A stretch of 64,000 bases of DNA from Streptomyces cyanogenus. Lineage in GTDB: Bacteria; Actinomycetota; Actinomycetes; Streptomycetales; Streptomycetaceae. Shown piece by piece: positions 34,543 to 42,746 of this stretch. The DNA is taken from assembly GCF_017526105.1 (NCBI RefSeq), contig NZ_CP071839.1, positions 2,042,501-2,106,500 on the forward strand, written 5' to 3'. A program made the position numbers and the translations under genes. A model generated the notes under the pieces. It had not been told where the DNA came from. It was given only the letters and a program-made list of their open reading frames with translations, and searched no databases. Each line of letters begins with the position of its first letter. Positions within the stretch are counted from its first letter, which is position 1.

Positions 34543-36878
34543 GCACGGAGCCGGAGACCACGGAGAACGCCGGGCCGGGGACACCGGACACCCGTGAGAC
34601 CCCGGACCGGAGCACCGGCGGGGACGTCACGACCGAGGGCCCGGAGACGGCCGACGGCACGGAAACCGCCGAGGGAACAGTGACCGCCGACAGCACGGAG
34701 ACCACCGACGGCACAGTGACCGCCGACGACACGGAGACGGCCGACGGTGGCGAGCCCGTCGAAGGTGCCGGCGGTGGCGAGCCCGTCGAAGGTGCCGGCG
34801 GTGGCGAGCCCGCCGGAGGCGGGGACGGGGCCGCCGCCGAGGGCGGTGCCGGCGCCGGGCTGTCCGAGGCGGAGGCCGAGCTGGCCGCGCAGCGGATCGA
34901 GCGGGAGCGGATCGAGCGGCGCAAGGCCGAGAAGACCCCGGTCGAGAGCGGCGGCAAGCTCCGCGGCAAGGCGGCCGACCTGCTCGCGGCGGTCCGGGCC
35001 GTGGAGAGCGGCGAGAAGCCGACGGCCACGGTCTTCGCGGAGCCCGCGCCGGCACCGCGCCGCCCCGCTCCGGAACCGGTGCGCAGGCCCCAGCCCGTTG
35101 CCGCGCCGGTCGCCCCCGGCGGCCCCGCCCCGCAGACCGTCGACGCCGTGCGCCGGGTGCTGGCCGAGGGCGGCGCGCCCGACGCCCTGGCCCCCCAGGT
35201 CGCCGCGGCCCTCGGCGAGGGCGCCGACACCGCGCTCCGCGAGGACCCCTGGCAGCTGCTCCGGGTCGCCGGGGTGCGGCCGGAGCAGGCCGACGGCTTC
35301 GCGCGGGCGCTGCTCGGCGCGGACTGCGGCCCGGACGACGAGCGGCGGGGCCGCGCGGTGACCGTCTGGCTGCTGGAGCAGGCGGCCGTGGCCGGGCACA
35401 CCGCCCTGGACCTGCCCACGCTCACCGCGGCGCTGGGCCGGCAGGGCGTGCCGGACCCGGACGCGGCGGTGCAGGCCACGCTCGCCGAGGGCGAGGCTCT
35501 GGTGTTCCAGGACGCCCTGGAGGAGCCCGGCGCCCCCGCGCCCCGGGACACCGGCACCGGCACCGGCACCGGCGGGGACACCGACGAGGAGCAGGAGCGG
35601 CCGGTCCGGGTCCTCGTCGGTCTGGAGCGGTACGCGCTGGCCGAGGAGAGCCTCGCCGACGGCCTGGCCCGGCTGGTCAACTCACCGTCCCAGGAGGCCG
35701 GGCAGGTCTGGGAGGCGGTCGTCGCCGGGCTGTCCGGCGGTGCGGCCGAGCTGGCCCGCGCGGTCGCCGGGCACGGCCTGGTGCTGCACACCGGCGGGGA
35801 GGCGGCCCGCGCCGAACCGGCCGCGCTGCTCGGCGCCGCCCGAGCCGCCGGCCTGCGCGCCTTCGCCGTGTGCCACACCCCGGACGGGCGTGGGCGGCTG
35901 GCCGCGCAGCCGGGCGGGGAGCCGGCGGAGCAGGGCGTGGGCACGGTGGCCGGGCTGCTGTCCGGCGCCGAGGGTCCGGGCCGGGACGCGGACGGCGCCC
36001 TGGAACTCGACCTGCTGATCGTGCTGGACGCGCCCCAGCTGGACGTGGAGGGCGCGGCGATGCTGGTGGAGTCGCTGCCGGACGGGGCCCGGCTGGTGCT
36101 GAGCGGCGACCCGGGGGTGCTGTGGTCGGCCGGTCCGGGCCGGGTCTTCGCCGACCTGCTCGCGGCCCGGGTCTGCCCGCAGACCGTCTCCCGCGTCCCG
36201 GACCCCGGCCCCCTCGGCGAGCTGGTCTCCGGCATCGGCATCGGCGAGCTGAACCAGGTCGCCGCCCCGGGCAAGGAGATCGTCATCGTGCCGGTGCGGG
36301 ACGCCGGCGAGGCCGTGCACCGGACGGTGCAGCTGGTCGCGGACTCGGTGCCGCGGGCGATCGGCGTCCCGGCCGACCAGACCGTGGTGATCACCCCGGG
36401 CCACGGTGGCGCCGCGGGCACCCGCGCGCTCAACACCGCCCTGAAGGAGCGCCTCAACCCCGGCCCCGGCCGGTTCGGCGGCTTCGACCCCGGTGACCGG
36501 ATCGTCTACTCCCCCGCGCCGGGACGCGCGGTGCCGGGCGTGGTGGTGGGGGCCGACGCCGAGGGGCTGCACCTGTCCTGCGCCGGCGCCGCCGTCGTCG
36601 TACCGCGGGAGCGGGTGGAGGGTGGTGTCCGGCACGGCTGGGCGCTGACCGCGCACCAGGCGGTGGGCGCCCGGTGGCCGGCGGCGGTCGTGGTGCTGCC
36701 CGGCGACGCCGCCCAGGCCCTCAGCCGCCCCTGGGTGTACACGGCGTTCGGCCGGGCGGAACGGCACCTGTCCGTGGTCCACGGCGTGGAACAGGCCCTC
36801 CCGAAGGCGGTCGCCGACATCCCGCCGAAGCCCCGTACGACCCGCCTGCAGACGCTGCTGCGCCCGCAGGAGGCGTGA
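34539..36878 (+). CDS. RecD2-like helicase-fold protein with degenerate ATPase motifs
   Basis: The 779-residue protein has an acidic, repetitive Thr/Glu/Gly N-terminus (1-110), then helix-hairpin-helix-like modules (about 185-270) and a RecD2-like C-terminal half. The DEAD-like segment LLIVLDAPQLD (about 491) and LVLSGDPGVLWSAGPGRVF (about 518) align with RecD2 motifs II and III, and WALTAHQAVGARWP and YTAFGRAERHL with motifs V and VI. Where Walker A should be (about 414-425) there is LHTGGEAARAEP with no GKT, and the motif V and VI residues are also changed. It is therefore likely a DNA-binding protein that cannot hydrolyse ATP. The start is GTG, overlapping the upstream stop. Confidence 0.8.
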   Translation: MSTEPETTENAGPGTPDTRETPDRSTGGDVTTEGPETADGTETAEGTVTADSTETTDGTVTADDTETADGGEPVEGAGGGEPVEGAGGGEPAGGGDGAAAEGGAGAGLSEAEAELAAQRIERERIERRKAEKTPVESGGKLRGKAADLLAAVRAVESGEKPTATVFAEPAPAPRRPAPEPVRRPQPVAAPVAPGGPAPQTVDAVRRVLAEGGAPDALAPQVAAALGEGADTALREDPWQLLRVAGVRPEQADGFARALLGADCGPDDERRGRAVTVWLLEQAAVAGHTALDLPTLTAALGRQGVPDPDAAVQATLAEGEALVFQDALEEPGAPAPRDTGTGTGTGGDTDEEQERPVRVLVGLERYALAEESLADGLARLVNSPSQEAGQVWEAVVAGLSGGAAELARAVAGHGLVLHTGGEAARAEPAALLGAARAAGLRAFAVCHTPDGRGRLAAQPGGEPAEQGVGTVAGLLSGAEGPGRDADGALELDLLIVLDAPQLDVEGAAMLVESLPDGARLVLSGDPGVLWSAGPGRVFADLLAARVCPQTVSRVPDPGPLGELVSGIGIGELNQVAAPGKEIVIVPVRDAGEAVHRTVQLVADSVPRAIGVPADQTVVITPGHGGAAGTRALNTALKERLNPGPGRFGGFDPGDRIVYSPAPGRAVPGVVVGADAEGLHLSCAGAAVVVPRERVEGGVRHGWALTAHQAVGARWPAAVVVLPGDAAQALSRPWVYTAFGRAERHLSVVHGVEQALPKAVADIPPKPRTTRLQTLLRPQEA
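34746..34820 (+). repeat. 27-bp tandem repeat in the RecD2-like gene
   Basis: A 27-base unit beginning GGTGGCGAGCCCGTCGAAGG is present at 34746-34772 and 34773-34799, with a partial, diverged third copy from 34800. It encodes GGEPVEGAG in the disordered N-terminus and keeps the frame. Confidence 0.85.
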
Positions 36879-36932
36879 CGCTGCTTCCGGTTGTCTCCGC
36901 CGCCAGGGCGACCGGCCACGGCGGCGGATCGT

Positions 36933-36971
36933 GGCGGTGCCGTACCGGCCCCGGGCCGCGACGGCACCGCC
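36933..36971. terminator. Hairpin between convergent genes
   Basis: Perfect 11-bp inverted repeat GGCGGTGCCGT (36933-36943) and ACGGCACCGCC (36961-36971), between the RecD2-like gene stop (36878) and the convergent gene stop (36979). Confidence 0.75.
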
Positions 36972-36978
36972 GCCCCGC

Positions 36979-37692
36979 TCACTTCTCGGCGTCGAGCGGC
37001 TCCAGCTCCTCGTCGTCGTCCTCGGCGTCTTCCTCGTCCTCGTCGACGAAGTCGAGGTCGTCGTCCCCGCCGGCGGAGACGTCGTCGTCGTCGAACACCG
37101 CGCTCACATCGAACCGGCACACCACCTGCTGGGCGTCGATGTGCTCGAACGGTGCCTCCAGCCACTCCCCGGCCTCGGGCGGCTCCTCGGCCGCGGTGAC
37201 CCAGAGCGTGGAGTCGCCCTCCTCCAGCCCGAACTCCTTGTGCCGGGACGCGATCTCGTCCGGTTCGAACTCGCCGAAGAGGATGCCCAGAGCCCCGGGG
37301 AGGGTCCCGGCGGCACGGTCGTCGTCCACGGCGTCGTCGAACTCCGCCGCCTCCACCCGCTGGGCCTGCGCCAGCAGCCGCTGGGGTTCCGCCACGGTGT
37401 AGTCACGGCGGATCAGCACACTGATGGCGTTCGGTTCGTCCGGGCCCGCGTACGGCGGCAGGGTGTCCTCCGCCCCGGGGATCTCGAAGGGCGTGACCTC
37501 GTCGAAACGGTCGTAGAGCAGCTCGTCGTACGCCTCGGCGGCAGCGGCCAGCTGGTTGAACGCCTCGGAGACGGCCGGGTCGTCCTCCCCCGTCCTGCGT
37601 TCGACCGCGGCCAGGTGGCGGTCGATCGCGGTCTTGACCGCCTCGGCGGCGGCACGTACCTCGGCAGCGGTGGGCTGCGCAGCATCAGACAT
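36979..37692 (-). CDS. Acidic conserved protein of unknown function
   Basis: The 237-residue protein starts MSDAAQPTAAEVRAA. It has a helical N-terminal part (KTAIDRHLAAVERRTGEDDP, AFNQLAAAAEAYDELLYDRFD) and ends in a long run of Asp and Glu followed by PLDAEK. I do not recognise a catalytic motif. No ribosome site precedes the ATG at 37690-37692, but TAGCGT lies a few bases upstream on the minus strand, suggesting a leaderless mRNA. It is divergent from the DUF5703 gene with 47 bases between the starts. Confidence 0.75.
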   Translation of the reverse strand: MSDAAQPTAAEVRAAAEAVKTAIDRHLAAVERRTGEDDPAVSEAFNQLAAAAEAYDELLYDRFDEVTPFEIPGAEDTLPPYAGPDEPNAISVLIRRDYTVAEPQRLLAQAQRVEAAEFDDAVDDDRAAGTLPGALGILFGEFEPDEIASRHKEFGLEEGDSTLWVTAAEEPPEAGEWLEAPFEHIDAQQVVCRFDVSAVFDDDDVSAGGDDDLDFVDEDEEDAEDDDEELEPLDAEK

Positions 37693-37739
37693 AGTGCAGA
37701 CGCTATCCGTACCGGGCACCAGCCCGCACAATAGATGCG

Positions 37740-37928
37740 ATGCCGGAATACGAATTTGTCGACGTGTACGTGCCTCGCGGGGTCTCCCGCAAGGAGGCGA
37801 CACGTCTGCTGACGGACCATGCCGAGTACGGACACTGGGAGTTGGACCGACTGAGCCTGTTGCGCGACGGCAGCCGCAGGGTGCGGTTGCGCCGGCGGAT
37901 CATCCGCCAGGTGCGTGCCACGTGGTGA
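37740..37928 (+). CDS. DUF5703 family small basic protein
   Basis: The 62-residue protein begins MPEYEFVDVYVPRGVSRKEA and ends in a strongly Arg-rich tail (RVRLRRRIIRQVRATW). It matches, from memory, the short actinobacterial DUF5703 family. The function is unknown; the charge would suit nucleic-acid or membrane contact. No ribosome site is visible, but CACAAT at 37727-37732 is placed for a leaderless start at 37740. Confidence 0.8.
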   Translation: MPEYEFVDVYVPRGVSRKEATRLLTDHAEYGHWELDRLSLLRDGSRRVRLRRRIIRQVRATW

Positions 37929-37956
37929 CTCCGGACCTGTGACCGGACAAGACGGA

Positions 37957-37987
37957 AGCGGGCCCCGCCGGCATGGCAGGGCCCGCT
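37957..37987. terminator. Bidirectional hairpin between DUF5703 gene and chpC
   Basis: Perfect 9-bp inverted repeat AGCGGGCCC (37957-37965) and GGGCCCGCT (37979-37987) between convergent stops at 37928 and 37998. Confidence 0.75.
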
Positions 37988-37997
37988 CCGCTTGTGG

Positions 37998-38801
37998 TCA
38001 CGCCGCGGCCCGTGCCTTGCGGTACAGCACCGAGCCGGCGAGCAGTGCACCCGCGCCGACCGGCAGCGCGATACCGAGCGGCACCTCGCTGCCCGTGTGC
38101 GCGAGCTGGGCGGTGCTCAGCGGCTGGGTGGAGCGGCCCGCCTCGGCCCTGACCTGGGAGGCACCGTGGCCCGTGGAGCCGCCCTTGCCGGTCTGGGTGC
38201 CCGTGCCGGGGTGACCGGGGTGACCGGGCTTACCCGGCTGACCGGGGTGCCCCGGGTGACCAGGCTGGCCCGGGTGACCAGGCTGACCCGGGTGACCAGG
38301 CTGACCCGGCTCGCCCGGCCCGCCCGGCTTCCCGGGCGGGGTGCCCTGCTCGCTCCCGCCACCGTTGGCGCAGTCGTTGCCCGCCGTGGGGTTGCCGGCC
38401 CCGACGACGTCGACGCTGTTGCCGCAGACGTTCACCGGGACGTCGACCGGCACCTGCACGGTGTTGCCGGAGCCGACGCCCGGCGAGTCGGCGGTGTCGC
38501 CGCTCGCGTGTGAGCCGCCGGAGCCTCCGTGCTCACCGTACTGACCCTCGGAAGGGCCGTCGTGGTTGGCGCATTTGTTGCCCACCGACGGGTTGAGCAG
38601 CCCGACGACGTTCACGGTGTTGCCGCAGACGTTCACCGGGACGTGCACCGGCGCCTGCACGATGTTGCCGGACAGTACGCCCGGTGAAGCGCCGGCGCTG
38701 CCCGCCGCGCCCGAGTCGGCGTGTGCGTAGCCACTGGCGGCGGCGATCACACCGGTCGCGGCGGCCATGGTCATCAAGCCCTTGCGCGTGCCCTGTCGCA
38801 T
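37998..38801 (-). CDS. chpC: Long chaplin with two chaplin domains and a sortase signal
   Basis: Chaplins are secreted amphipathic proteins that coat aerial hyphae and make them hydrophobic. The 267-residue protein has a signal peptide ending near GYAHA, two chaplin domains (each GN..Q.PV.VPVNVCGN....G..NP..GN.CAN with two cysteines), a collagen-like stretch of Gly-x-Pro triplets (PGQPGHPG units), and a C-terminal sortase signal LAHTG followed by a membrane helix and RKARAAA. Long chaplins are anchored to the cell wall by sortase. GGGGGAA precedes the ATG at 38799-38801. The pairing with a short chaplin matches the chpC-chpH locus of S. coelicolor. Confidence 0.93.
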   Translation of the reverse strand: MRQGTRKGLMTMAAATGVIAAASGYAHADSGAAGSAGASPGVLSGNIVQAPVHVPVNVCGNTVNVVGLLNPSVGNKCANHDGPSEGQYGEHGGSGGSHASGDTADSPGVGSGNTVQVPVDVPVNVCGNSVDVVGAGNPTAGNDCANGGGSEQGTPPGKPGGPGEPGQPGHPGQPGHPGQPGHPGHPGQPGKPGHPGHPGTGTQTGKGGSTGHGASQVRAEAGRSTQPLSTAQLAHTGSEVPLGIALPVGAGALLAGSVLYRKARAAA

Positions 38802-38917
38802 GCTGAATTCCCCCCTGCCTTCCATGTCTTCGTGGGAGAGACCGGTCGGCCTCGGAGCGCATGACGCGTGCTCCGAGGCCGACGGCTTGTCGAAGGACGC
38901 CCTTCAGAGAACCGGCG

Positions 38918-39151
38918 TCACTCGTTGACGCAGGCGGCACCGAAGGTGGGGTTCAGGAGCCCGATCACGTCGATCGTGTTGCCGCACACGTTCACCGGGA
39001 CGTGGACAGGCGCCTGGACGGCGTTGCCGGACGCGACGCCCGGCGAGTGCGCGGTGGCACCCTGGGCACCGGAGTCGGCGACGGCAAGGCCCGCGCCCGC
39101 GAGAACCAGCCCGCCGGTGGCGGCCGCAGCAGCGACGACCTTCTTGATCAT
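38918..39151 (-). CDS. chpH: Short chaplin
   Basis: The 77-residue product starts MIKKVVAAAAATGG, has a signal peptide cleaved near LAVADSG, and a single chaplin domain with both cysteines (VPVNVCGNTIDVIGLLNPTFGAACVNE region). Short chaplins assemble into amyloid-like fibrils on aerial hyphae and are tethered through long chaplins. GAGGAGGAAG precedes the ATG at 39149-39151. It lies upstream of chpC on the same strand, 116 bases apart, with 146 bases of promoter-containing DNA before it. Confidence 0.95.
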   Translation of the reverse strand: MIKKVVAAAAATGGLVLAGAGLAVADSGAQGATAHSPGVASGNAVQAPVHVPVNVCGNTIDVIGLLNPTFGAACVNE

Positions 39152-39297
39152 TCTTCCTCCTCGTTGGCAATGCGACCCCAAGGTGCGGGATCACATCACC
39201 TGTAACGAGGAGGGACTGATGAAGCTACGAACCGATGGTCGCATTCACCCTTCTCAGTCGGTCTCGTACGACTGCCCGAATGCCGCAGGGCACGACG

Positions 39298-40623
39298 TCA
39301 CGACGCGTCGATGAACCGGTCGAGCACCCGCACGCCGAACTGCAGGCCGTCGACCGGCACCCGCTCGTCCACGCCGTGGAACATGCCGGCGAAGTCCAGC
39401 TCCGGCGGCAGCTTCAGCGGGGCGAAGCCGAAGCCGCGGATGCCGAGGTCGTCGAAGGACTTGGCGTCGGTGCCGCCGGAGAGCATGTAGGGGATCGCCT
39501 TGGCGGTGGGGTCCTCGGCGAGCAGCGCGGACTGCATGGCCTCCACCAGCGCGCCGTCGAAGGTGGTCTCGACGGCCTTGTCGGCGTGCACGTCCTCGCG
39601 GCGGACCTTCGGGCCGAGCAGCCGGTCGAGGTCGGCGAGGAACTCCTCCTCGTGGCCGGGCAGGAACCGGCCGTCGATGTGGGCGGTGGCCTCGCCCGGG
39701 ATGACGTTGACCTTGTAGCCGGCGTTCAGCTGGGTGGGGTTGGCGGTGTTGCTCAGGGTCGCGCCGATCAGCTTGGCGATGCCGCCGAGCTTGGCGAGGG
39801 TGGACTCCATGTCCTCCGGGTCCAGCTCGGTGCCGAGCGCGTCGCCGAGCTCGTCGAGGAAGGCCCGGGTGGTCTTGGTGACCCGGACCGGGAACTTGTG
39901 GCGGCCGACCCGGGCGACCGCCTCGGACAGCTCGGTGATGGCGTTGTCGCGGTGGATCATCGACCCGTGCCCGGCGGTGCCGGCCACGGTCAGCTTCATC
40001 CAGTGCATGCCCTTCTCGGCCGTCTGGATCAGGTACAGCCGCCGCTGGTCGTCGACGGTGAAGGAGAAGCCGCCGACCTCGCTGATCGCCTCGGTGACGC
40101 CCTCGAACAGCTCCGGGTGGTGGTCGACCAGGTAGCGGGCGCCGTACGTGCCGCCGGCCTCCTCGTCGGCGAGGAAGGCGACCACGACGTCCCGTGGGGG
40201 CCGGCGCCCGCTGCGCAGCCGGTCGCGGACGACCGCCAGCGTCATGGCGTCCATGTCCTTCATGTCGACGGCCCCGCGCCCCCACACGCACCCGTCGGCG
40301 ATCTCGCCGGAGAACGGGTGGTGGGTCCAGTCGACGGCGTTGGCCGGTACGACGTCCAGGTGGCCGTGGATGAGCAGCGCGGGCCGGGACGGGTCCTCGC
40401 CCTCGATGCGGGCCACCGTGGAGGCGCGGCCGGGGTGGGACTCGTAGATCTTCGGCTCCAGCCCGACCTCGGCGAGCTTCTCGGCGACCCACTCGGCGGC
40501 CTTGCGCTCGCCCGGGCCGGAGTGGTCGCCGTAGTTGCTGGTGTCGAACCGGATCAGCTCGCGGCAGAGGTCCACGACCTCGTCCTCGCCGGTGACGCCC
40601 CTGGCCGTGTCCGTCTCGCTCAC
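39298..40623 (-). CDS. M20 family zinc metallopeptidase
   Basis: The 441-residue protein has the di-zinc M20 motifs: HGHLDVVPA (first His and Asp), GAVDMKDMDAMTL (bridging Asp), ADEEAGG (catalytic and metal Glu), and the late GGTDAKSF region near the last His ligand. Members hydrolyse dipeptides, N-acyl amino acids or carboxypeptidase substrates; the exact one is not evident. The GTG at 40621-40623 follows GGAGG by 6 bases; an upstream ATG in frame has no ribosome site. It precedes chpH on the same strand. Confidence 0.9.
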   Translation of the reverse strand: MSETDTARGVTGEDEVVDLCRELIRFDTSNYGDHSGPGERKAAEWVAEKLAEVGLEPKIYESHPGRASTVARIEGEDPSRPALLIHGHLDVVPANAVDWTHHPFSGEIADGCVWGRGAVDMKDMDAMTLAVVRDRLRSGRRPPRDVVVAFLADEEAGGTYGARYLVDHHPELFEGVTEAISEVGGFSFTVDDQRRLYLIQTAEKGMHWMKLTVAGTAGHGSMIHRDNAITELSEAVARVGRHKFPVRVTKTTRAFLDELGDALGTELDPEDMESTLAKLGGIAKLIGATLSNTANPTQLNAGYKVNVIPGEATAHIDGRFLPGHEEEFLADLDRLLGPKVRREDVHADKAVETTFDGALVEAMQSALLAEDPTAKAIPYMLSGGTDAKSFDDLGIRGFGFAPLKLPPELDFAGMFHGVDERVPVDGLQFGVRVLDRFIDAS

Positions 40624-40738
40624 GTGCTTCCTCCCGCTGTCACTGCTGGTGGTCCCCTCATCCTCTCCCCGGCCCCGCTCCGGGCCCAAGACCGGACCCG
40701 GCCCGACACACGTCCTTTACGAGCCCGGCCCGGGACCG

Positions 40739-40790
40739 GGGGTGATCAGCCACCCCCGAAGGCCGGGGTGATCAGCCACCCCCGAAAGCC
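40739..40790. repeat. Tandem 26-bp repeat of hairpins before tRNA-Leu
   Basis: Two near-identical 26-base copies (40739-40764 and 40765-40790) each contain GGGGTGATCAGCCACCCC, a 6-bp stem with loop ATCAGC. TAAAGT at 40794-40799, directly after the second copy, may be the -10 box of the tRNA promoter, which would place the repeats over its upstream region. Confidence 0.7.
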
Positions 40791-40859
40791 TGGTAAAGTC
40801 TCCTTCGTCGCCGCGAGGGAAACCCCGCCGAAAGGGAAACCCCGCACGACAGACACCTT

Positions 40860-40947
40860 GTCCGGGTGGCGGAATGGCAGACGCGCTAGCTTGAGGTGCT
40901 AGTGCCCTTTATCGGGCGTGGGGGTTCAAGTCCCCCCTCGGACACCA
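40860..40947 (+). tRNA. tRNA-Leu (anticodon GAG)
   Basis: The 88-base gene folds as a class II tRNA. Acceptor strand GTCCGGG pairs with CTCGGAC, the D-arm is GCG...GCG, and the anticodon stem CTAGC/GCTAG holds loop TTGAGGT, giving anticodon GAG. A long variable arm (TGCCCTTTATCGGGCG) and T-arm GGGGG-TTCAAGT-CCCCC follow. CCA is encoded at 40945-40947. Confidence 0.97.
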
Positions 40948-40950
40948 GTG

Positions 40951-40975
40951 AGGCCCCTGCTCTGCGGGGGCCTTT
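40951..40975 (+). terminator. Terminator after tRNA-Leu
   Basis: AGGCCCC (40951-40957) and GGGGCCT (40967-40973) form a 7-bp stem followed by TT, four bases past the tRNA end. Confidence 0.8.
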
Positions 40976-41009
40976 CGCATGCCCCGGCGCGGCTCCCTAG
41001 ACTTGAGGG

Positions 41010-42737
41010 ATGGCCCGGCCCAACGACGAGGTCGAGGCGCTGCTGCGGGAGTACGCCGACCTCATCGCGATCACCGGAGGCGACGCCTTCAAGGCGCGCG
41101 CCTACGAGAAGGCGGCGCGGGCGATCGGCGGGTACCCCGCGGACATCTCCACCCTGGACGCCGAGGGGCTGCGGGAGATACCGAACGTGGGCCGGTCGAT
41201 CGCCGACAAGGTGGCCGAGTACCTGCGCACGGGCCGGATGGCGGCGGTCGAGGAGCGCCGGGCGAGGATCCCCGCCGGGGTGCGCGAGCTGATCACGATC
41301 CCGACGCTGGGCCCCAGGAAGGCGCTGCGGCTCTACGAGGACCTGCACATCTCGTCGGTGAGCGAGCTGGCCGCGGCCGTCGAGGCGGACGCGCTGGCCG
41401 ATCTGAAGGGCTTCGGGGAGAAGACGCAGGAGAACATCCGGCACGGCATCGAGCTGCTCCAGCGGGCGGGCGACCGGGTGCCGCTGTCGCTGGCGCTGGA
41501 CACCGCGGAGGAGATCGTCGGGGAGCTGTCCGCCGTGACGGGCTGCACGCGCTGCGCGTACGCCGGTTCGCTGCGCCGGATGCGGGAGACCGTCGGCGAC
41601 CTGGACGTGCTGGTCGCGGCGAAGCGGTCGGCGCCGTTCATGGACGCGCTGTGCGAGCTGCCGGTCACCGCCGAGGTCGTCGCGCGGGGCACGAAGAAGA
41701 CCTCGGTGCGCACCGGCAAGGGGCTCCAGGTCGACCTGCGGGTGGTGCCGCCGGAGTCGTGGGGGGCCGCGCTGCAGTACTTCACCGGGTCCAAGGCGCA
41801 CAACATCCGTACCCGGACCATCGCCGTGCACCGCGGGCTGAAGCTCTCCGAGTACGGCGTGTTCGACACCGGGAGCGGGGAGTCGGTGGCCTCCCGCACC
41901 GAGGAGGAGGTGTACGCGCGGCTCGGGCTGCCGTGGATCGCGCCGACGCTGCGCGAGGACCGCGGGGAGATCGAGGCGGCGCTGGGGGACGGCCTGCCGG
42001 AGGTGGTGACCGAGCGGGACATCCGCGGTGACCTGCACACGCACACCGATCTCACGGACGGTCTGGCGTCGCTGGAGGCGATGGTGGAGGCCGCCGCCGA
42101 GCGCCGGTACGCGTACTACGCGGTCACCGACCACGCGCCCGACCTGTACATGCAGCGCATGACGGACGAGAAGATCCTCGCCCAGCGGGAGCGGCTGCGG
42201 GAGCTGGACGGCACCCGGCACGGGATGCGGCTGCTGCACGGCACCGAGCTGAACATCGGCCCGGACGGGGAGGTGGACTGGCCACAGGAGTTCCTGGCCG
42301 GTTTCGATCTGTGCGTGGCCTCGCTGCACTCGCACTTCGACCTGGGCCGCACCGCGATGACGCGGCGGCTGGTGCGGGCCTGCGAGAACCCGTACGTCCA
42401 CATCATCGGGCACCCCACGACCCGGCTGATCGGCAAGCGGCCGGGCGTCGACGCCGACTGGGACGCGGTGTTCGCCGCGTGCGCGCGCACCGGCACCGCG
42501 CTGGAGGTCAACGCCCAGCCGGACCGGCTGGACCTGCGCGACGAGGACATCCTGCGGGCCCGGGAGCACGGCGTGAAGTTCGCCGTGGACACCGACGCGC
42601 ACTCCGTCCCGCACCTCGCGCAGCTGCGCTTCGGCGTGGGCACCGCGCAGCGCGGCTGGCTCACCGGGGAGGACGTGATCAACACCTGGCCGCTGAGCCG
42701 GCTGCGCCGGTTCCTGCGCAAGGGCGGACGGGAGTGA
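41010..42737 (+). CDS. polX: DNA polymerase/3'-5' exonuclease PolX
   Basis: The 575-residue protein joins an X-family polymerase domain to a PHP phosphoesterase. The N-terminal part has helix-hairpin-helix motifs (IPNVGRSIADKVAEYL; IPTLGPRKALRLYEDL) and the nucleotidyltransferase core AGSLRRMRETVGDLDVLV with catalytic Asp pair. From about residue 338 the PHP domain shows DLHTHTDLTDG, VTDHAPD, HGTELNI, SLHSHFD and DTDAHSV, a complete set of metal ligands. Such enzymes fill gaps in base excision repair. No good ribosome site; TAGACT ends 6 bases before the ATG at 41010, so the mRNA may be leaderless. Confidence 0.93.
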   Translation: MARPNDEVEALLREYADLIAITGGDAFKARAYEKAARAIGGYPADISTLDAEGLREIPNVGRSIADKVAEYLRTGRMAAVEERRARIPAGVRELITIPTLGPRKALRLYEDLHISSVSELAAAVEADALADLKGFGEKTQENIRHGIELLQRAGDRVPLSLALDTAEEIVGELSAVTGCTRCAYAGSLRRMRETVGDLDVLVAAKRSAPFMDALCELPVTAEVVARGTKKTSVRTGKGLQVDLRVVPPESWGAALQYFTGSKAHNIRTRTIAVHRGLKLSEYGVFDTGSGESVASRTEEEVYARLGLPWIAPTLREDRGEIEAALGDGLPEVVTERDIRGDLHTHTDLTDGLASLEAMVEAAAERRYAYYAVTDHAPDLYMQRMTDEKILAQRERLRELDGTRHGMRLLHGTELNIGPDGEVDWPQEFLAGFDLCVASLHSHFDLGRTAMTRRLVRACENPYVHIIGHPTTRLIGKRPGVDADWDAVFAACARTGTALEVNAQPDRLDLRDEDILRAREHGVKFAVDTDAHSVPHLAQLRFGVGTAQRGWLTGEDVINTWPLSRLRRFLRKGGRE

Positions 42738-42746
42738 GGAGCCGTC

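Noticed and set aside
36979..37692. A longer start for the acidic protein about 37 codons upstream
   Set aside because: It would run through the divergent promoter and the start of the DUF5703 gene; the MSDAAQ start has a fitting -10-like box.
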